A stretch of 64,000 nt of DNA. Origin: Vibrio breoganii. Its GTDB lineage: Bacteria > Pseudomonadota > Gammaproteobacteria > Enterobacterales > Vibrionaceae. The DNA lies in contig NZ_CP016177.1 of NCBI RefSeq assembly GCF_001677275.1, forward strand, positions 124,001 through 188,000, written 5' to 3'. Below, one piece after another: positions 29,578 through 39,267 of the stretch (positions are counted from its first letter, which is position 1; the number at the start of each line of letters is the position of its first letter). Under the pieces are notes generated by a model. That model searched no databases. It worked only from the letters and a program-made list of their open reading frames with translations, and was not told the origin of the DNA. Both the position numbers and the translations under genes were made by a program.

Positions 29578-30350
29578 TGTTTGGTGTCAGTCTAAAGAAG
29601 ATTTTTGCATACGGCTTTCTACTGTTAGCCGTATTCTTGTGTAGCGTTATCGTTCACCTGCCTGCCAAGTTTGCAATAGAGCAGTTGCCTCGAATCAATG
29701 GCCTGAGTATCTCTGGTATTAGTGGTACCTTGTGGCAGGGAAGAGCAAAAATCGTCTCCTGGCAGCAGTATGGTTTTGGTGAGGTAAACTGGGATCTACA
29801 AGCTTGGAAACTGATTCAGGGAAAGGCCGAGCTTAATATCCGGTTTGGTCGAAATAGTGAGTTGGGTTTAACAGGCAGAGGAACCGTAGGCTATGGCTTT
29901 AGCGGTCCTTATGCCAATAACTTGATGGCTTCTATACCTGCAGATCAAGCACTGAAGTACGTGAATATCCCAGCTCCTGTTACCGCTGATGGACAGTTTG
30001 AACTCATCGTCAAAGATTATAAGTATGCATCACCTTGGTGTGAAACCGGCGAAGCGAATCTAGTATGGAATCAAAGTGTGGTTTCATCGCCATTGGGTAA
30101 TCTAGATCTAGGGACTATTATTTCTGATATTAGTTGTACTGACAGTCAGCTGGCAGCGAAGGGCAATCAAGAAACCGCTCAGGTTTCTGGTGCGTTTACC
30201 GCTTCTCTACAGCCTAATATGACCTACGACTTGGATGCTTGGTTCAAGCCGGGTGCAGAGTTTCCACAAAGACTGGGTGAGCAATTAAAATGGTTAGGTG
30301 AACCCAATGGACAAGGGCAGTACCCTTTTGTCTATTCAGGTAAGCTTTAA
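29577..30350 (+). CDS. gspN: Type II secretion protein GspN (EpsN)
   Basis: The 257-residue protein has a signal anchor (residues 10-28) and the GspN beta-rich domain (SGISGTLWQGRAKIV, VNWDLQAWKL). GspN is found in some type II systems only and its role is poorly known. It ends the gsp operon; a 101-bp gap with no clear terminator separates it from nudE. Confidence 0.93.
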   Translation: MFGVSLKKIFAYGFLLLAVFLCSVIVHLPAKFAIEQLPRINGLSISGISGTLWQGRAKIVSWQQYGFGEVNWDLQAWKLIQGKAELNIRFGRNSELGLTGRGTVGYGFSGPYANNLMASIPADQALKYVNIPAPVTADGQFELIVKDYKYASPWCETGEANLVWNQSVVSSPLGNLDLGTIISDISCTDSQLAAKGNQETAQVSGAFTASLQPNMTYDLDAWFKPGAEFPQRLGEQLKWLGEPNGQGQYPFVYSGKL

Positions 30351-30451
30351 CCAATTTATCGTGTAGGAATGTTTAGCAGTTTTCATTGCGGGCTTTTTTC
30401 CATATAGTGGTTGAGGCTTATACAAATGAATGATTGAAGAGGCTAACTAGG

Positions 30452-31012
30452 ATGGCAGGCGAGAAAAAGCCAAAGATTTTAAACAAAACCGAGGTTGCGC
30501 GTTCGCGCTTGTTTAGCATCGAGGCTTTGGATTTAGAGTTTTCTAATGGAGAACTTAGAACCTATGAGCGAATGCGCCCTAGTGGTCGCGATGCGGTTAT
30601 GGTGGTTCCGCTCACAGCTGAGGGGGATCTTCTGCTGGTTCGAGAATACGCTGCAGGCACTGAAAGCTACGAGCTAGGGTTTCCCAAAGGGCTTATTGAT
30701 GCTGGCGAAACTCCAGTTGAGGCTGCCAATCGTGAATTAAAAGAAGAGATTGGCTTTGGTGCCAATCTCTTTGTTCCTTTAAAGCAAGTCGTTCTGGCTC
30801 CTTCTTATTTTTCCAGCAAGATGACTCTGTTTGTTGCTGAAGACCTCTATCCTGAAACCTTAGTGGGTGATGAGCCTGAACCTCTTACCTTGGTTCGTTG
30901 GCCTCTTGCTCAAGCAGACGAACTGTTAACGCATATGGACTTTTGTGAGGCTCGCAGTATCAGTGCCTTAATGTTGGCGCAGCGCTACTTCTCTCAGCAA
31001 AAGGGTGATTAA
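30452..31012 (+). CDS. nudE: ADP-compound hydrolase NudE (Nudix family)
   Basis: The enzyme cleaves ADP-ribose, Ap3A and NADH to AMP-containing products. The Nudix box is intact: GLIDAGETPVEAANRELKEE, then IGFG, with the metal-binding REXXEE residues. ELGFPKGLID and APSYFSSKM are NudE-specific. I start at ATG 30452; an upstream TTG at 30434 is in frame but less likely. The gene lies between gspN and cysQ, the usual vibrio order. Confidence 0.95.
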   Translation: MAGEKKPKILNKTEVARSRLFSIEALDLEFSNGELRTYERMRPSGRDAVMVVPLTAEGDLLLVREYAAGTESYELGFPKGLIDAGETPVEAANRELKEEIGFGANLFVPLKQVVLAPSYFSSKMTLFVAEDLYPETLVGDEPEPLTLVRWPLAQADELLTHMDFCEARSISALMLAQRYFSQQKGD

Positions 31013-31014
31013 TA

Positions 31015-31833
31015 ATGAGACAAGACCTTTCCCACTTATTACCTAATGTTATAGAGATTGCCCGCTCTGCAGGCCAGCTTATTCTCGATATCTATCAAAA
31101 GCGAAACTACGAAGAGTTTACTAAGTCAGATGATACTCCGGTCACGAGTGCTGACTTGGCTGCACATAAACTGATTATGGAGCGCCTGCCTGAGCTCACG
31201 CCTGATATTCCGGTCTTATCTGAAGAAGACGCGGACATCAGCCTTGCTGAGCGTGAGCAGTGGGAACGTTACTGGCTGGTGGATCCCCTAGATGGCACCC
31301 AAGAGTTTATTGCTCGCAGTGGCGACTTTGCGACCATAATTGCGCTTGTTGAACATAACAAACCCGTTATGGGGGTTGTGTATGCACCAGTGTCTGGGGT
31401 GGTTTATTACGCCTATCATGGAAAAGGCGCGTGGAAGATTCCCGATATGGATGAGAGCATTCGTATCAATACCCACACCCATGAATTGATCAAACAAAAC
31501 GTTACCATCGCGATAAGCCGACGTCAGGATATCAACCGCATTACCGAATGTATGAGTAATGAATGGAATTACGAATTGATCCCATTAGGCTCAGCGGCCT
31601 TAAAAGCCTGCTTGGTTGCGGAGGGAAGCGCCGACTGCTATCTGCGCCTGGGACCAACAGGTGAGTGGGATACAGCGGCCACACAATGTATCGTTGAAGA
31701 AGCCGGTGGCACTATCTTGGATACCGGACTTGAGCCGCTCTCATACAATTTACGCGAAACCTTAGAAAACCCTAACTTTATTGTCATAGGCGATCGCGAC
31801 CTTCCTTGGAATAAGATCCTGACTCAGGATTAA
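31015..31833 (+). CDS. cysQ: 3'(2'),5'-bisphosphate nucleotidase CysQ
   Basis: CysQ dephosphorylates PAP to AMP, removing an inhibitory by-product of sulfate assimilation. The 272-residue protein belongs to the inositol monophosphatase superfamily. The motifs are present: EEDAD metal site near residue 70, DPLDGTQEFI near 91, and GEWDTAATQCIVEEAGG near 217. It starts 2 nt after nudE and ends six bases before the end of the convergent bioH. Confidence 0.95.
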   Translation: MRQDLSHLLPNVIEIARSAGQLILDIYQKRNYEEFTKSDDTPVTSADLAAHKLIMERLPELTPDIPVLSEEDADISLAEREQWERYWLVDPLDGTQEFIARSGDFATIIALVEHNKPVMGVVYAPVSGVVYYAYHGKGAWKIPDMDESIRINTHTHELIKQNVTIAISRRQDINRITECMSNEWNYELIPLGSAALKACLVAEGSADCYLRLGPTGEWDTAATQCIVEEAGGTILDTGLEPLSYNLRETLENPNFIVIGDRDLPWNKILTQD

Positions 31834-31839
31834 TCCCAT

Positions 31840-32604
31840 TTAAAGCTGCTTTATCAAATCACAAAAGGCCTGTTTCTCGCTCATAAACGGAGCATGGGAA
31901 GAGGCCTTAAATATATGTGAACTCGTCTCTAACTCTTTATCCAACACTGATGCCACCTTAACTGGTACTAGACCGTCAAGACGTCCATAGAGGCGATGGA
32001 TAGGCATAGTTAGGGTATTAAGGTATTCGCGGTAATCAATGGTAGCTAATAGTTCAAGACCAAGATGAAGAGCGTTTGGGTTCGGCATAGGGCGCGATAG
32101 CACGGCACTTTTCAATTGTTTTACATCTTGCCTCGCCGATGGGCTTCCCATTGCTTGTAAGGCCATGAAGCGCTCAATGGTGCCTTGGAAGTCTTCGGTG
32201 AGTTGCGAGGTAAAGTCATTGAGTACACTAGGCGCGATGCCTCTCCATGTGCGACCTTCCGCTGAGAAGCGCGGTGAGCTCGCTAGGGTTACCAGCTTTG
32301 TAACGCGCTCAGCTTGGTGCATAGCAACATGCGTTGCGATAAGGCCACCAAGAGACCAACCGAGCCATATGGCTTTCTCTGGCGCATCTTGCAGGACTCT
32401 ATCGGCGATGTCAGCGATAGATTGGCTATGTACTTGATGACTATGTCCATAACCAGGCAGGTCAACCACATGAACACGAAAGCTTTGGCTCAGATCTTCA
32501 ACCACCTGATGCCAAACGGCTCCATTCATTCCCCAGCCATGGATAAGAATGAGGTTCTCGCCCTCTCCATAAATATCCCAATGTAGCTTGGTCTCTGTGC
32601 TCAT
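31840..32604 (-). CDS. bioH: Pimeloyl-ACP methyl ester carboxylesterase BioH
   Basis: BioH removes the methyl ester from pimeloyl-ACP, ending pimelate synthesis for biotin. The alpha/beta-hydrolase of 254 residues has the oxyanion segment HGWGMNGAVW, the nucleophile elbow WLGWSLGG (Ser near residue 82), catalytic Asp in YGRLDGLVP and His in SSHAPFMS. It diverges from comF, and bioH-comF-nfuA is the standard neighbourhood. Confidence 0.93.
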   Translation of the reverse strand: MSTETKLHWDIYGEGENLILIHGWGMNGAVWHQVVEDLSQSFRVHVVDLPGYGHSHQVHSQSIADIADRVLQDAPEKAIWLGWSLGGLIATHVAMHQAERVTKLVTLASSPRFSAEGRTWRGIAPSVLNDFTSQLTEDFQGTIERFMALQAMGSPSARQDVKQLKSAVLSRPMPNPNALHLGLELLATIDYREYLNTLTMPIHRLYGRLDGLVPVKVASVLDKELETSSHIFKASSHAPFMSEKQAFCDLIKQL

Positions 32605-32726
32605 TTATTTCACCCGTATTTCATACCCTTTTAAGCCCTTTAGTGCTCGACCATGGGCTAAAAATAAGGGGTAGTAACTAAAGACAATGAGAGCAGATTA
32701 TTGGAAATCGACGATTAACTCAATGC

Positions 32727-33467
32727 TTGCATCGTTTCTTGGGTTGGATACGACATAGTGCGTATAAGGTGCTTGGCTCCAACTGCTACGGCTGCGAAAA
32801 GCCGTTGCAAGGTGAAACAAACCCTATCTGGTGCTCAGAATGCTTAGATCTTTTAAAGCCAGTTTGTCGCTGTACGACGTGTGGCACTTTGATGGAAATG
32901 CCAGTGGAGCGCTGCGGTGGGTGTGTAAGCGACCCTCCTCCATGGGACCGATTGTACTGCGTAGGAGAATACAACCAGCCATTATCTCAATACGTGCAGG
33001 GACTTAAGTATCGACGTCAGGTGTGGCACGCCAGAGAGTTGGCTTTACTGCTTGCCGAACGCTTAACATCGCCCGCGCTTATATTGTTACCCATTCCACT
33101 GCATTGGAGGAGGCAAAGTGTGCGAGGCTTTAATCAAAGTGATTACTTGGCCGAGTATCTTTCACAAAGCTTGAAAGAGGAGGTTGGTGTTGAGTCGCAA
33201 GTTTTGTCAAAAGCAATAAAGCGCATCAAAGTGACGAAAACACAGATGGGACTTAATCGTAGGCAGCGTTTAGTGAACCTTAAGCATGCCTTTTCTTTAT
33301 CACCTCGTTATCTAACTAGAATACAAAATCAGCCGCATATTGCGCTGGTTGACGATGTGGTGACAACGGGAAGTACGGTGGCAGAGGTGTGTTTGTTATT
33401 AAGAGAGCAGGGTGTGAAACGAATCGATGTTTACTGTATTTGCCGGGCATCAAAGCCCATTTCATGA
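32727..33467 (+). CDS. ComF/GntX-family phosphoribosyltransferase-like protein
   Basis: The 246-residue protein has an N-terminal zinc-finger region with paired Cys (CYGCEKP, CSEC, CRCTTCG, CGGC) and a C-terminal phosphoribosyltransferase fold ending in the PRPP-binding motif IALVDDVVTTGSTVAEV. In naturally competent bacteria, vibrios included, ComF is needed for DNA uptake into the cytoplasm; in E. coli the homologue is GntX. The only start that fits the frame is TTG at 32727; the ATG at 32723 is out of frame and soon stops. Confidence 0.88.
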   Translation: MHRFLGWIRHSAYKVLGSNCYGCEKPLQGETNPIWCSECLDLLKPVCRCTTCGTLMEMPVERCGGCVSDPPPWDRLYCVGEYNQPLSQYVQGLKYRRQVWHARELALLLAERLTSPALILLPIPLHWRRQSVRGFNQSDYLAEYLSQSLKEEVGVESQVLSKAIKRIKVTKTQMGLNRRQRLVNLKHAFSLSPRYLTRIQNQPHIALVDDVVTTGSTVAEVCLLLREQGVKRIDVYCICRASKPIS

Positions 33468-33622
33468 CAATTACATGTTCATCTGTGTATTTTGACTGTC
33501 GTGTCACATTTGTGATTATCAAATAAATAGCGTTAATGGTTCATTGCTATTACATGTTTGAAAAAAAAATCTAACGGAGTAGAATACCAATAATAACCTA
33601 CAGAATTACTCAGGTATTTATC

Positions 33623-34213
33623 GTGTCTAATACAATTACTATTACAGAAACTGCGCAATCGCACTTCGCTAACCTGCTGGCACAGCAAGCAGACGGAACC
33701 AACATTCGAGTATTCGTGGTCAACCCAGGTACGCAGAGTGCTGAGTGTGGCGTATCTTACTGTCCACCGGAAGCGGTAGAAGCAACAGATACTGAATTCC
33801 CATACGAGGCTTTTTCTGCGTATGTGGACGAGTTAAGCCTGCCATTTTTGGAAGACGCTGAGATTGACTACGTCACCGATAAGATGGGCTCTCAACTAAC
33901 GCTGAAGGCGCCAAACGCTAAAATGCGTAAAGTGTCAGATGATGCACCGCTACTAGAGCGCGTTGAGTACGTGATTCAAACTCAGGTCAACCCACAACTA
34001 GCGAGCCACGGCGGTCATCTAAGCCTAGTAAAAATCACTGACGACGGCATTGCCCTAGTTCAATTTGGCGGCGGTTGTAATGGCTGTTCAATGGTTGATG
34101 TGACGCTAAAAGACGGTATCGAGAAACAGCTTCTTCAAGAGTTTTCTGATGAACTGGTTGCGGTTAAAGACGCAACAGAGCACGAGCAGGGCGCTCACTC
34201 TTACTATCAGTAA
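33623..34213 (+). CDS. nfuA: Fe-S biogenesis protein NfuA
   Basis: NfuA carries and delivers 4Fe-4S clusters, especially under stress. The 196-residue protein has a degenerate A-type N-domain (residues 1-95) and a C-terminal Nfu domain with the cluster-binding CxxC in [15 protein letters not shown]. The start is GTG at 33623. The upstream 155 bp contain no clear IscR site. A bidirectional terminator follows. Confidence 0.96.
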   Translation: MSNTITITETAQSHFANLLAQQADGTNIRVFVVNPGTQSAECGVSYCPPEAVEATDTEFPYEAFSAYVDELSLPFLEDAEIDYVTDKMGSQLTLKAPNAKMRKVSDDAPLLERVEYVIQTQVNPQLASHGGHLSLVKITDDGIALVQFGGGCNGCSMVDVTLKDGIEKQLLQEFSDELVAVKDATEHEQGAHSYYQ

Positions 34214-34230
34214 ATTAAACACTTAAAGTA

Positions 34231-34266
34231 AAAAGCCGAATTTCATTATGAAATTCGGCTTTTTTG
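34231..34266. terminator. Bidirectional intrinsic terminator between nfuA and envZ
   Basis: A perfect 14-bp stem (AAAAGCCGAATTTC, 34231-34244, with 34250-34263) has an A-run on the left and a T-run on the right, so it can end transcripts from both convergent genes. Confidence 0.92.
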
Positions 34267-34279
34267 TATCTGAGAAAAG

Positions 34280-35656
34280 CTATTTACGATATGCATTAAA
34301 GGTGAGTTTAACCCTCAAGCCACCTTCTTTTCGGTTTGACATCTCTATGCTGCCGTTATGCTCGGTAACGATGCGCTTAACAATAGACAGCCCAAGACCT
34401 GTGCCCTCACTGCCTCGAGAGGTATCACCGCGAGTAAAGGGTTCAAATACCTTTTGCATCTGCTGCTCATCAATACCGGGCCCATTATCTTCAATGGATA
34501 TCCATACTTTCTTGTTGTGGTCTGAGACGCCAGTTTTGATGCCAATCCATTTATCTCCGTAGCGTTTTGAGTTTACTAGCAGGTTGCTGAGTGTGCGTCT
34601 TATCGGGATATAACTGGCGTAGATATCAGGTAAATCTTCTTTTAAATCAATATCAAAGGTGTAGTTTAAGATATCTTGGTCAAGACCACTCTCTAATGGA
34701 CCACCTGCCTCGTAGATCTTAAGTGCGCGCCTTAGTTCTTCCACCATTTCATTGAGGCTGATGTTACTAAAGTCGGCGCGATCAACGGGCTTTAGATAGT
34801 CAATAAACTGAGCAATGATGTCATTACATTCATCGATGTCTTGGATAATCCCATCGGCGAGGTAGTTGTCGGTTTCTGACATCATTTCAGTTGCTAATCG
34901 AATACGAGTCAGTGGCGTTCGAATATCATGGCTCACGCCTGCAAGCATTAAGCGGCGATCGGTTTCGAGCTCTTCTATGCCTCTAGCCATCTTGTTGAAG
35001 GCGGTAGTCACAGCGCGTATCTCAGTGGTTCCTTTCTCGGGAAGGGGCTCTGGAATTACCCCATTGCCGACACTGATGGCAGCAGACTCTAGATTCTTAA
35101 GTGGCCGATTTTGCCAGCGTATAAAGCTCCACCCACCCAGTATCAAGAAAATGGTTATCAGTAAGCTATTGATAAACAACGGCTTAAATTCATTGTGTGT
35201 GAGTTCTGTGAGAGGGACCCTTAGAAGCCAGTTCGGCATGGCGTCAAGCTTGATCCACAGTAAATAGCTTTCACTGTCTCGAGCAAGTCGAGCTTCTGCG
35301 GGAGAGCCTATTTCTTCGGTGATCTCATCGCTCATGAAATCAAGATAAAAGGCTTTTTGGTACTCTTCTTCAATGGTTCCTACCAGTGGATGCACGCTAA
35401 CGCCTAGCCTAAGCAGCAGGGCTTGCCTAAGTGGGGTGGTGCGTTCACTTTCAGGGATACCAAGCTCTGATTCTTGACGAATTCGAGCATACTCTTCCAT
35501 CACGAGGTTGATTTCGTAGGAAAGGATTCGGTTGAACTGCTTGAGGCTGGGAAGTAATGCGTAGTTAAAAATCGCGTAGTAAGAGAAGGCCTGACTGGCA
35601 ATCAAAAGCGCTATAAAGCCAATGATTGTTTGGGTTATCGAACTACGCGATCGCAT
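34280..35656 (-). CDS. envZ: Osmosensor histidine kinase EnvZ
   Basis: EnvZ is an inner-membrane sensor that phosphorylates OmpR. Two transmembrane segments (about residues 9-30 and 148-168) flank a periplasmic domain. A HAMP domain is followed by the phospho-accepting His in [15 protein letters not shown] and ATPase boxes ([22 protein letters not shown]). I start at ATG 35656 (MRSRSSITQ), behind CAGGA and 16 nt after the ompR stop. An open frame continues upstream into ompR but lacks similarity. Confidence 0.95.
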   Translation of the reverse strand: MRSRSSITQTIIGFIALLIASQAFSYYAIFNYALLPSLKQFNRILSYEINLVMEEYARIRQESELGIPESERTTPLRQALLLRLGVSVHPLVGTIEEEYQKAFYLDFMSDEITEEIGSPAEARLARDSESYLLWIKLDAMPNWLLRVPLTELTHNEFKPLFINSLLITIFLILGGWSFIRWQNRPLKNLESAAISVGNGVIPEPLPEKGTTEIRAVTTAFNKMARGIEELETDRRLMLAGVSHDIRTPLTRIRLATEMMSETDNYLADGIIQDIDECNDIIAQFIDYLKPVDRADFSNISLNEMVEELRRALKIYEAGGPLESGLDQDILNYTFDIDLKEDLPDIYASYIPIRRTLSNLLVNSKRYGDKWIGIKTGVSDHNKKVWISIEDNGPGIDEQQMQKVFEPFTRGDTSRGSEGTGLGLSIVKRIVTEHNGSIEMSNRKEGGLRVKLTFNAYRK

Positions 35657-35672
35657 TAATAGATCCTGGTGT

Positions 35673-36392
35673 TTAAACTTTACGACCGTCTGGAACAAAG
35701 ACGTAGCCTAGGCCCCATACAGTTTGGATGTAGCGTGGGTGGCTTGGATCTTCCTCAAGAATACGGCGCAGACGAGAGATCTGTACGTCGATTGAGCGTT
35801 CCATTGCCGAGTATTCACGACCACGAGCTAGATTCATTAGCTTGTCGCGTGACATTGGTTCACGAGCATTCGTTACAAGGATCTTAAGAACCGCAAATTC
35901 ACCAGAGGTGAGAGGGATTAGCTCTTCGCCACGATACATTTCGCGAGTACCTAGGTTTAGCGCAAATTCGCCAAATTCTACGATAGCTTCTTCTGAGCTC
36001 GGTGCGCCTGGTGCTTCAACAGATTGACGACGCAATACCGCTTTTGCACGAGCTAGTAGCTCTCTTGGGTTGAATGGTTTTGGTAGGTAATCATCCGCCC
36101 CGACTTCTAAGCCAACAATCCTATCGATCTCATCACCTTTAGCGGTAAGCATCAGAATAGGTAGCATGTTATTGGCACTACGCAAGCGACGGCAGATAGA
36201 TAGCCCATCTTCTCCCGGCAGCATAAGGTCCAATATCATTAAGTTAAAATTTTCACGGGTTAGCAGGCGATCCATCTGATCAGCATTGGCAACAGAACGG
36301 ACATGAAAGCCTTGCTCAGAAAGATAACGCTCTAATAGAGAGCGGAGGCGTGCATCGTCATCGACGACCAAAATCTTGAAATTTTCTTGCAT
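35673..36392 (-). CDS. ompR: Response regulator OmpR
   Basis: OmpR controls porin and osmotic-stress genes. The 239-residue protein is very similar to E. coli Omp[18 protein letters not shown] at the N-terminus, the phospho-acceptor Asp in [13 protein letters not shown], Lys in [13 protein letters not shown], and a winged helix with [19 protein letters not shown] and [13 protein letters not shown] choose the ATG at 36392, which gives the exact family length, over an in-frame start at 36416. It is the first gene of the ompR-envZ operon. Confidence 0.97.
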   Translation of the reverse strand: MQENFKILVVDDDARLRSLLERYLSEQGFHVRSVANADQMDRLLTRENFNLMILDLMLPGEDGLSICRRLRSANNMLPILMLTAKGDEIDRIVGLEVGADDYLPKPFNPRELLARAKAVLRRQSVEAPGAPSSEEAIVEFGEFALNLGTREMYRGEELIPLTSGEFAVLKILVTNAREPMSRDKLMNLARGREYSAMERSIDVQISRLRRILEEDPSHPRYIQTVWGLGYVFVPDGRKV

Positions 36393-36612
36393 TATAATAG
36401 ACCTACTTACATCCAATTTTTTATTTTAAAAGTGGGAGTTGGCGAGTGCGATCAAGTAGTCCGTCACTATTTGCAAATTCGCTCCTTATCACACCTGGCT
36501 GATAATACCCGTGGAAATGTAACAAAATTGGCCTAATTATAGACAGCAAAAGTGTTAGATAATGTTAATGTCACCCAATAATCATCATTTTAATTGATGT
36601 AACCGGTGGGTT

Positions 36613-37113
36613 TTAATCAGTTTTATATTGATCCTGTGATTGGTAACTGATTTTGTTAACAAACCACTCTTTGTTACCCTCAGGTGTTCTCACCACGACT
36701 TCGTCGTCAACTTCCTTTTTAAGCAATGCACGTGCCATCGGAGAATCGATGGAGATATAGTGTTTCACTTCTTCACCATAAATCTCATCAGGCCCTACAA
36801 TACGAAAGTGCTTGGTATCGCCCTCTTCGTTTTCTATTTCCACCCAAGCACCAAAGAACACCTTACCGTCTTGAGCCGCAGCGTAGTCGACAACCTTAAG
36901 GTCGGGCATTCGCTTGCGAAGGTAGCGAACTCGGCGATCGATTTGTCGTAGCAAGCGTTTGTTGTATTGGTAGTCAGCATTTTCAGAGCGGTCACCTAGG
37001 CTGGCAGCCCAAGTGACTATCTTGGTGACCTCTGGACGACGTTCGTTCCAGAGGTAATCGTGCTCTTGCTGTAGTTTTTCAAAGCCCTCGCGGGTAATTA
37101 AATTTGTCTTCAT
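36613..37113 (-). CDS. greB: Transcription elongation factor GreB
   Basis: GreB binds the secondary channel of RNA polymerase and triggers transcript cleavage in backtracked complexes. The coiled-coil tip carries the acidic residues in LGDRSENADYQYNKR, and the RLLRQIDRRVRYLRKRM helix follows, a basic face typical of GreB rather than GreA. The 166-residue protein is a little longer than in E. coli at the C-terminus. It starts 23 nt after the four-unit retropepsin-like gene and may share its transcript. Confidence 0.95.
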   Translation of the reverse strand: MKTNLITREGFEKLQQEHDYLWNERRPEVTKIVTWAASLGDRSENADYQYNKRLLRQIDRRVRYLRKRMPDLKVVDYAAAQDGKVFFGAWVEIENEEGDTKHFRIVGPDEIYGEEVKHYISIDSPMARALLKKEVDDEVVVRTPEGNKEWFVNKISYQSQDQYKTD

Positions 37114-37136
37114 TTGTGGTTATTGTTCATGCGTGA

Positions 37137-39038
37137 TTACTTACCCAATAGATAAGTATTGTCGCTACCAACTACAACACCATTCTTCAAAAAGTTCTTT
37201 CCAAGAATCATGCTGTATTCAAAGCGACTTCGGTCCTGCAGGTTAACACGAACGGTTTTGCTCACCTCGCCAAGTGTTACGTTCATCATGATCACTGGGC
37301 GCTCATTCGGCTTTTCTCCGGCTTTTGCTCGGATGCGCATGATATCGACCACTTCCTTGGTGAAGCTCTGCTTCAAGCCTTCGGCATTTTCATAATCAAA
37401 GCTCACCATCTCCTTGCCATCTTTTTCGAAGCGTTTGATGTTTAGGGCATTCATTGAGCTGATATCAGCACCGGTATCCAGTTTTACTGAGAACTTAAGC
37501 CCTTCAACCTGTGCTTTCTCAATGTAACCCGTATGGAACAGTGGACGAGGGTCTAACAGGTCTTCGGTACGCGTATTCACAAGCACGCCATCCTTTTTAA
37601 AGGCACGGCCGATGGCAAAGTGGGGTTCATCGCCCTTACCAATCGCTTCAAGAGCAAACTCAAGTGTCATCTCTTTTCCGCCGATAACCACTTGCTCTTT
37701 TAGGATTGGTCGAACGCTCTCACCCACGCGGATCTTACGCTCTACCTTTTTAATGACTTTTTTATCACTGCCGTCGCTACTTGGAATGTAGAAGCTGGCT
37801 TGCTCGCCATTTTTACCTTTGCTTAGCTCAAAGCCATCAACGAATAGCACTGGAGTGTTAATCGCAAAAGAAGGCTCGGCATTCACTGGCGCGCCGTCTA
37901 GGTAAATGATTTCGTGGGTCGCAACAATCAGTGGGTCACGCTCACTGAGCAGGGTTTCTAGCGTCATGTTTTCTGCACGCAGTACATTCTTATCTTTAGT
38001 ATCGATAATGAAGTACTTGTTGAGCGTGTTTTTACCTAAACGTAATTGAGAACTGTATTTAGAGCGATCTTTTAGGTACGCCAAGATAGGCTTCTCGAAG
38101 TCGCCCGCCTTCACTGGAACAAATACCAAAGGTCGTTCTTCGCCACTCACTCTAAGCATGCGCTCTAGCGGCAGAGTCAGAGTTGTTTTGTCGCCGGCCT
38201 TATTTGCAGTATCAAAAGTCACTGTGCGCTTTTCTTCATCAATCTTGATGTCCATTGCGTGCATTTGACTGTAGCTGTTGGCTAGAGAGAAACTGGTTTT
38301 TAGCGAGACACCATCAACAAAAAATTCTTCGCTGCGTCCAACGATACGAGCGTCATTTTGTGATTGAAGGTAGTCGTAACCGGCAAACACCCATGCATTT
38401 TGCTTAAGGAAGGTTTTACCAATAAGGATAGGTGCCGAGAAGTTGCTACGGTCGGTCAGGTTAACATCGGTATTGACGGTAATGCCCGCTATCTTAAGTG
38501 GAATATTGATAACAGGGCGATACAGCGGGATCTCACTGGTGCGACTACGAATAACACTGGTACGTGCCAGCGGGCGCTCTAATGAGATGACTTCACCGGT
38601 TGTTGGGTGGCGAATATCGAATTTAACCACCCCTTGAATATTTCGCTCAGGGGTATCAAAGCTTTCAAGCCACCAATTGCTCTTAGGACCACCAAACTCA
38701 TCGACAATCGTCTGCATCAGTTCGGTATCTTGCATTCCTTCGTATTTCTCATTGTTGCTGTAGACGTGGATGTTTTCAGCATGCATTGAGGTGGTGTCAG
38801 CGCCGGTATCTATTTTGCCAATGAAAGGCTGTTCAGTCAGACCATCAATATCTTGGTAGTAGACGTTTTCCACGCGCCCCAGTATGACCTTATCTTGCCA
38901 TTCAAGAGCCGGATCTGCAGTGGTGTAGGCCTGCTTGTCGTTTTTCATCATTACGGCAGTATCATTCCCGTCAGCCAACAGAGGTAGGCTGACCATAGAG
39001 GCGATGAGCAGAGAGAGAGATTTATTTATCTTTTTCAT
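37137..39038 (-). CDS. Secreted protein with four tandem retropepsin-like (PF05618-type) units
   Basis: A signal peptide (residues 1-22, MKKINKSLSLLIASMVSLPL) precedes four repeats of about 130-150 residues. Units one and four have the aspartic-protease-like motif DTGAD (residues 77-81 and 521-525). The same place reads SLANS (251-255) in unit two and lacks D-T-G in unit three. Each unit ends in a related strand: LIGKTFL (about 205), RLGKNTL (333), AIGRAF (475) and ILGKNFL (611), three of them preceded by DRS. The family is labelled ATP-dependent zinc protease in databases, a name I regard as doubtful; the fold resembles retropepsins. It should act in the periplasm. The substrate is unknown. 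The ATG at 39047 is an alternative start. Confidence 0.8.
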   Translation of the reverse strand: MKKINKSLSLLIASMVSLPLLADGNDTAVMMKNDKQAYTTADPALEWQDKVILGRVENVYYQDIDGLTEQPFIGKIDTGADTTSMHAENIHVYSNNEKYEGMQDTELMQTIVDEFGGPKSNWWLESFDTPERNIQGVVKFDIRHPTTGEVISLERPLARTSVIRSRTSEIPLYRPVINIPLKIAGITVNTDVNLTDRSNFSAPILIGKTFLKQNAWVFAGYDYLQSQNDARIVGRSEEFFVDGVSLKTSFSLANSYSQMHAMDIKIDEEKRTVTFDTANKAGDKTTLTLPLERMLRVSGEERPLVFVPVKAGDFEKPILAYLKDRSKYSSQLRLGKNTLNKYFIIDTKDKNVLRAENMTLETLLSERDPLIVATHEIIYLDGAPVNAEPSFAINTPVLFVDGFELSKGKNGEQASFYIPSSDGSDKKVIKKVERKIRVGESVRPILKEQVVIGGKEMTLEFALEAIGKGDEPHFAIGRAFKKDGVLVNTRTEDLLDPRPLFHTGYIEKAQVEGLKFSVKLDTGADISSMNALNIKRFEKDGKEMVSFDYENAEGLKQSFTKEVVDIMRIRAKAGEKPNERPVIMMNVTLGEVSKTVRVNLQDRSRFEYSMILGKNFLKNGVVVGSDNTYLLGK

Positions 39039-39267
39039 TATCAACATCCATATCTACCCAACTATTAGCAGCTAGGTTTTTTTTGTCGGGTTACTGGTTT
39101 TAATTCTAACTAATAATCAGTGGCTTGCAGGCAAATGTTAGGTTAATTCTTCAAATTAACTCATTGATCGTTGATTATTCGAGCCATTGCCCCTTTAGCT
39201 ATCTGGTTTTTCTGACATTTGCCCCCATAGTTAGTTTCAAACCCTAAGGAAAAACAAGTGAATTAAG

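Noticed and set aside
33504..33515. Palindrome TCACATTTGTGA upstream of nfuA as a CRP site
   Set aside because: The CRP half-sites are in inverted order with only 2 bp between them, unlike TGTGA-N6-TCACA.
33568..33592. IscR type 1 site before nfuA
   Set aside because: Only the right arm partly matches; about half of the consensus positions agree, no better than chance in AT-rich DNA.
34280..35698. EnvZ start at 35698 overlapping ompR
   Set aside because: The extra 14 residues have no similarity to EnvZ, and the ATG at 35656 has a good ribosome site.
37137..39038. Reading the protein as an ATP-dependent zinc protease
   Set aside because: There is no Walker motif and no HExxH or other zinc-protease motif; the D-T-G motif points to an aspartic-protease-like fold.
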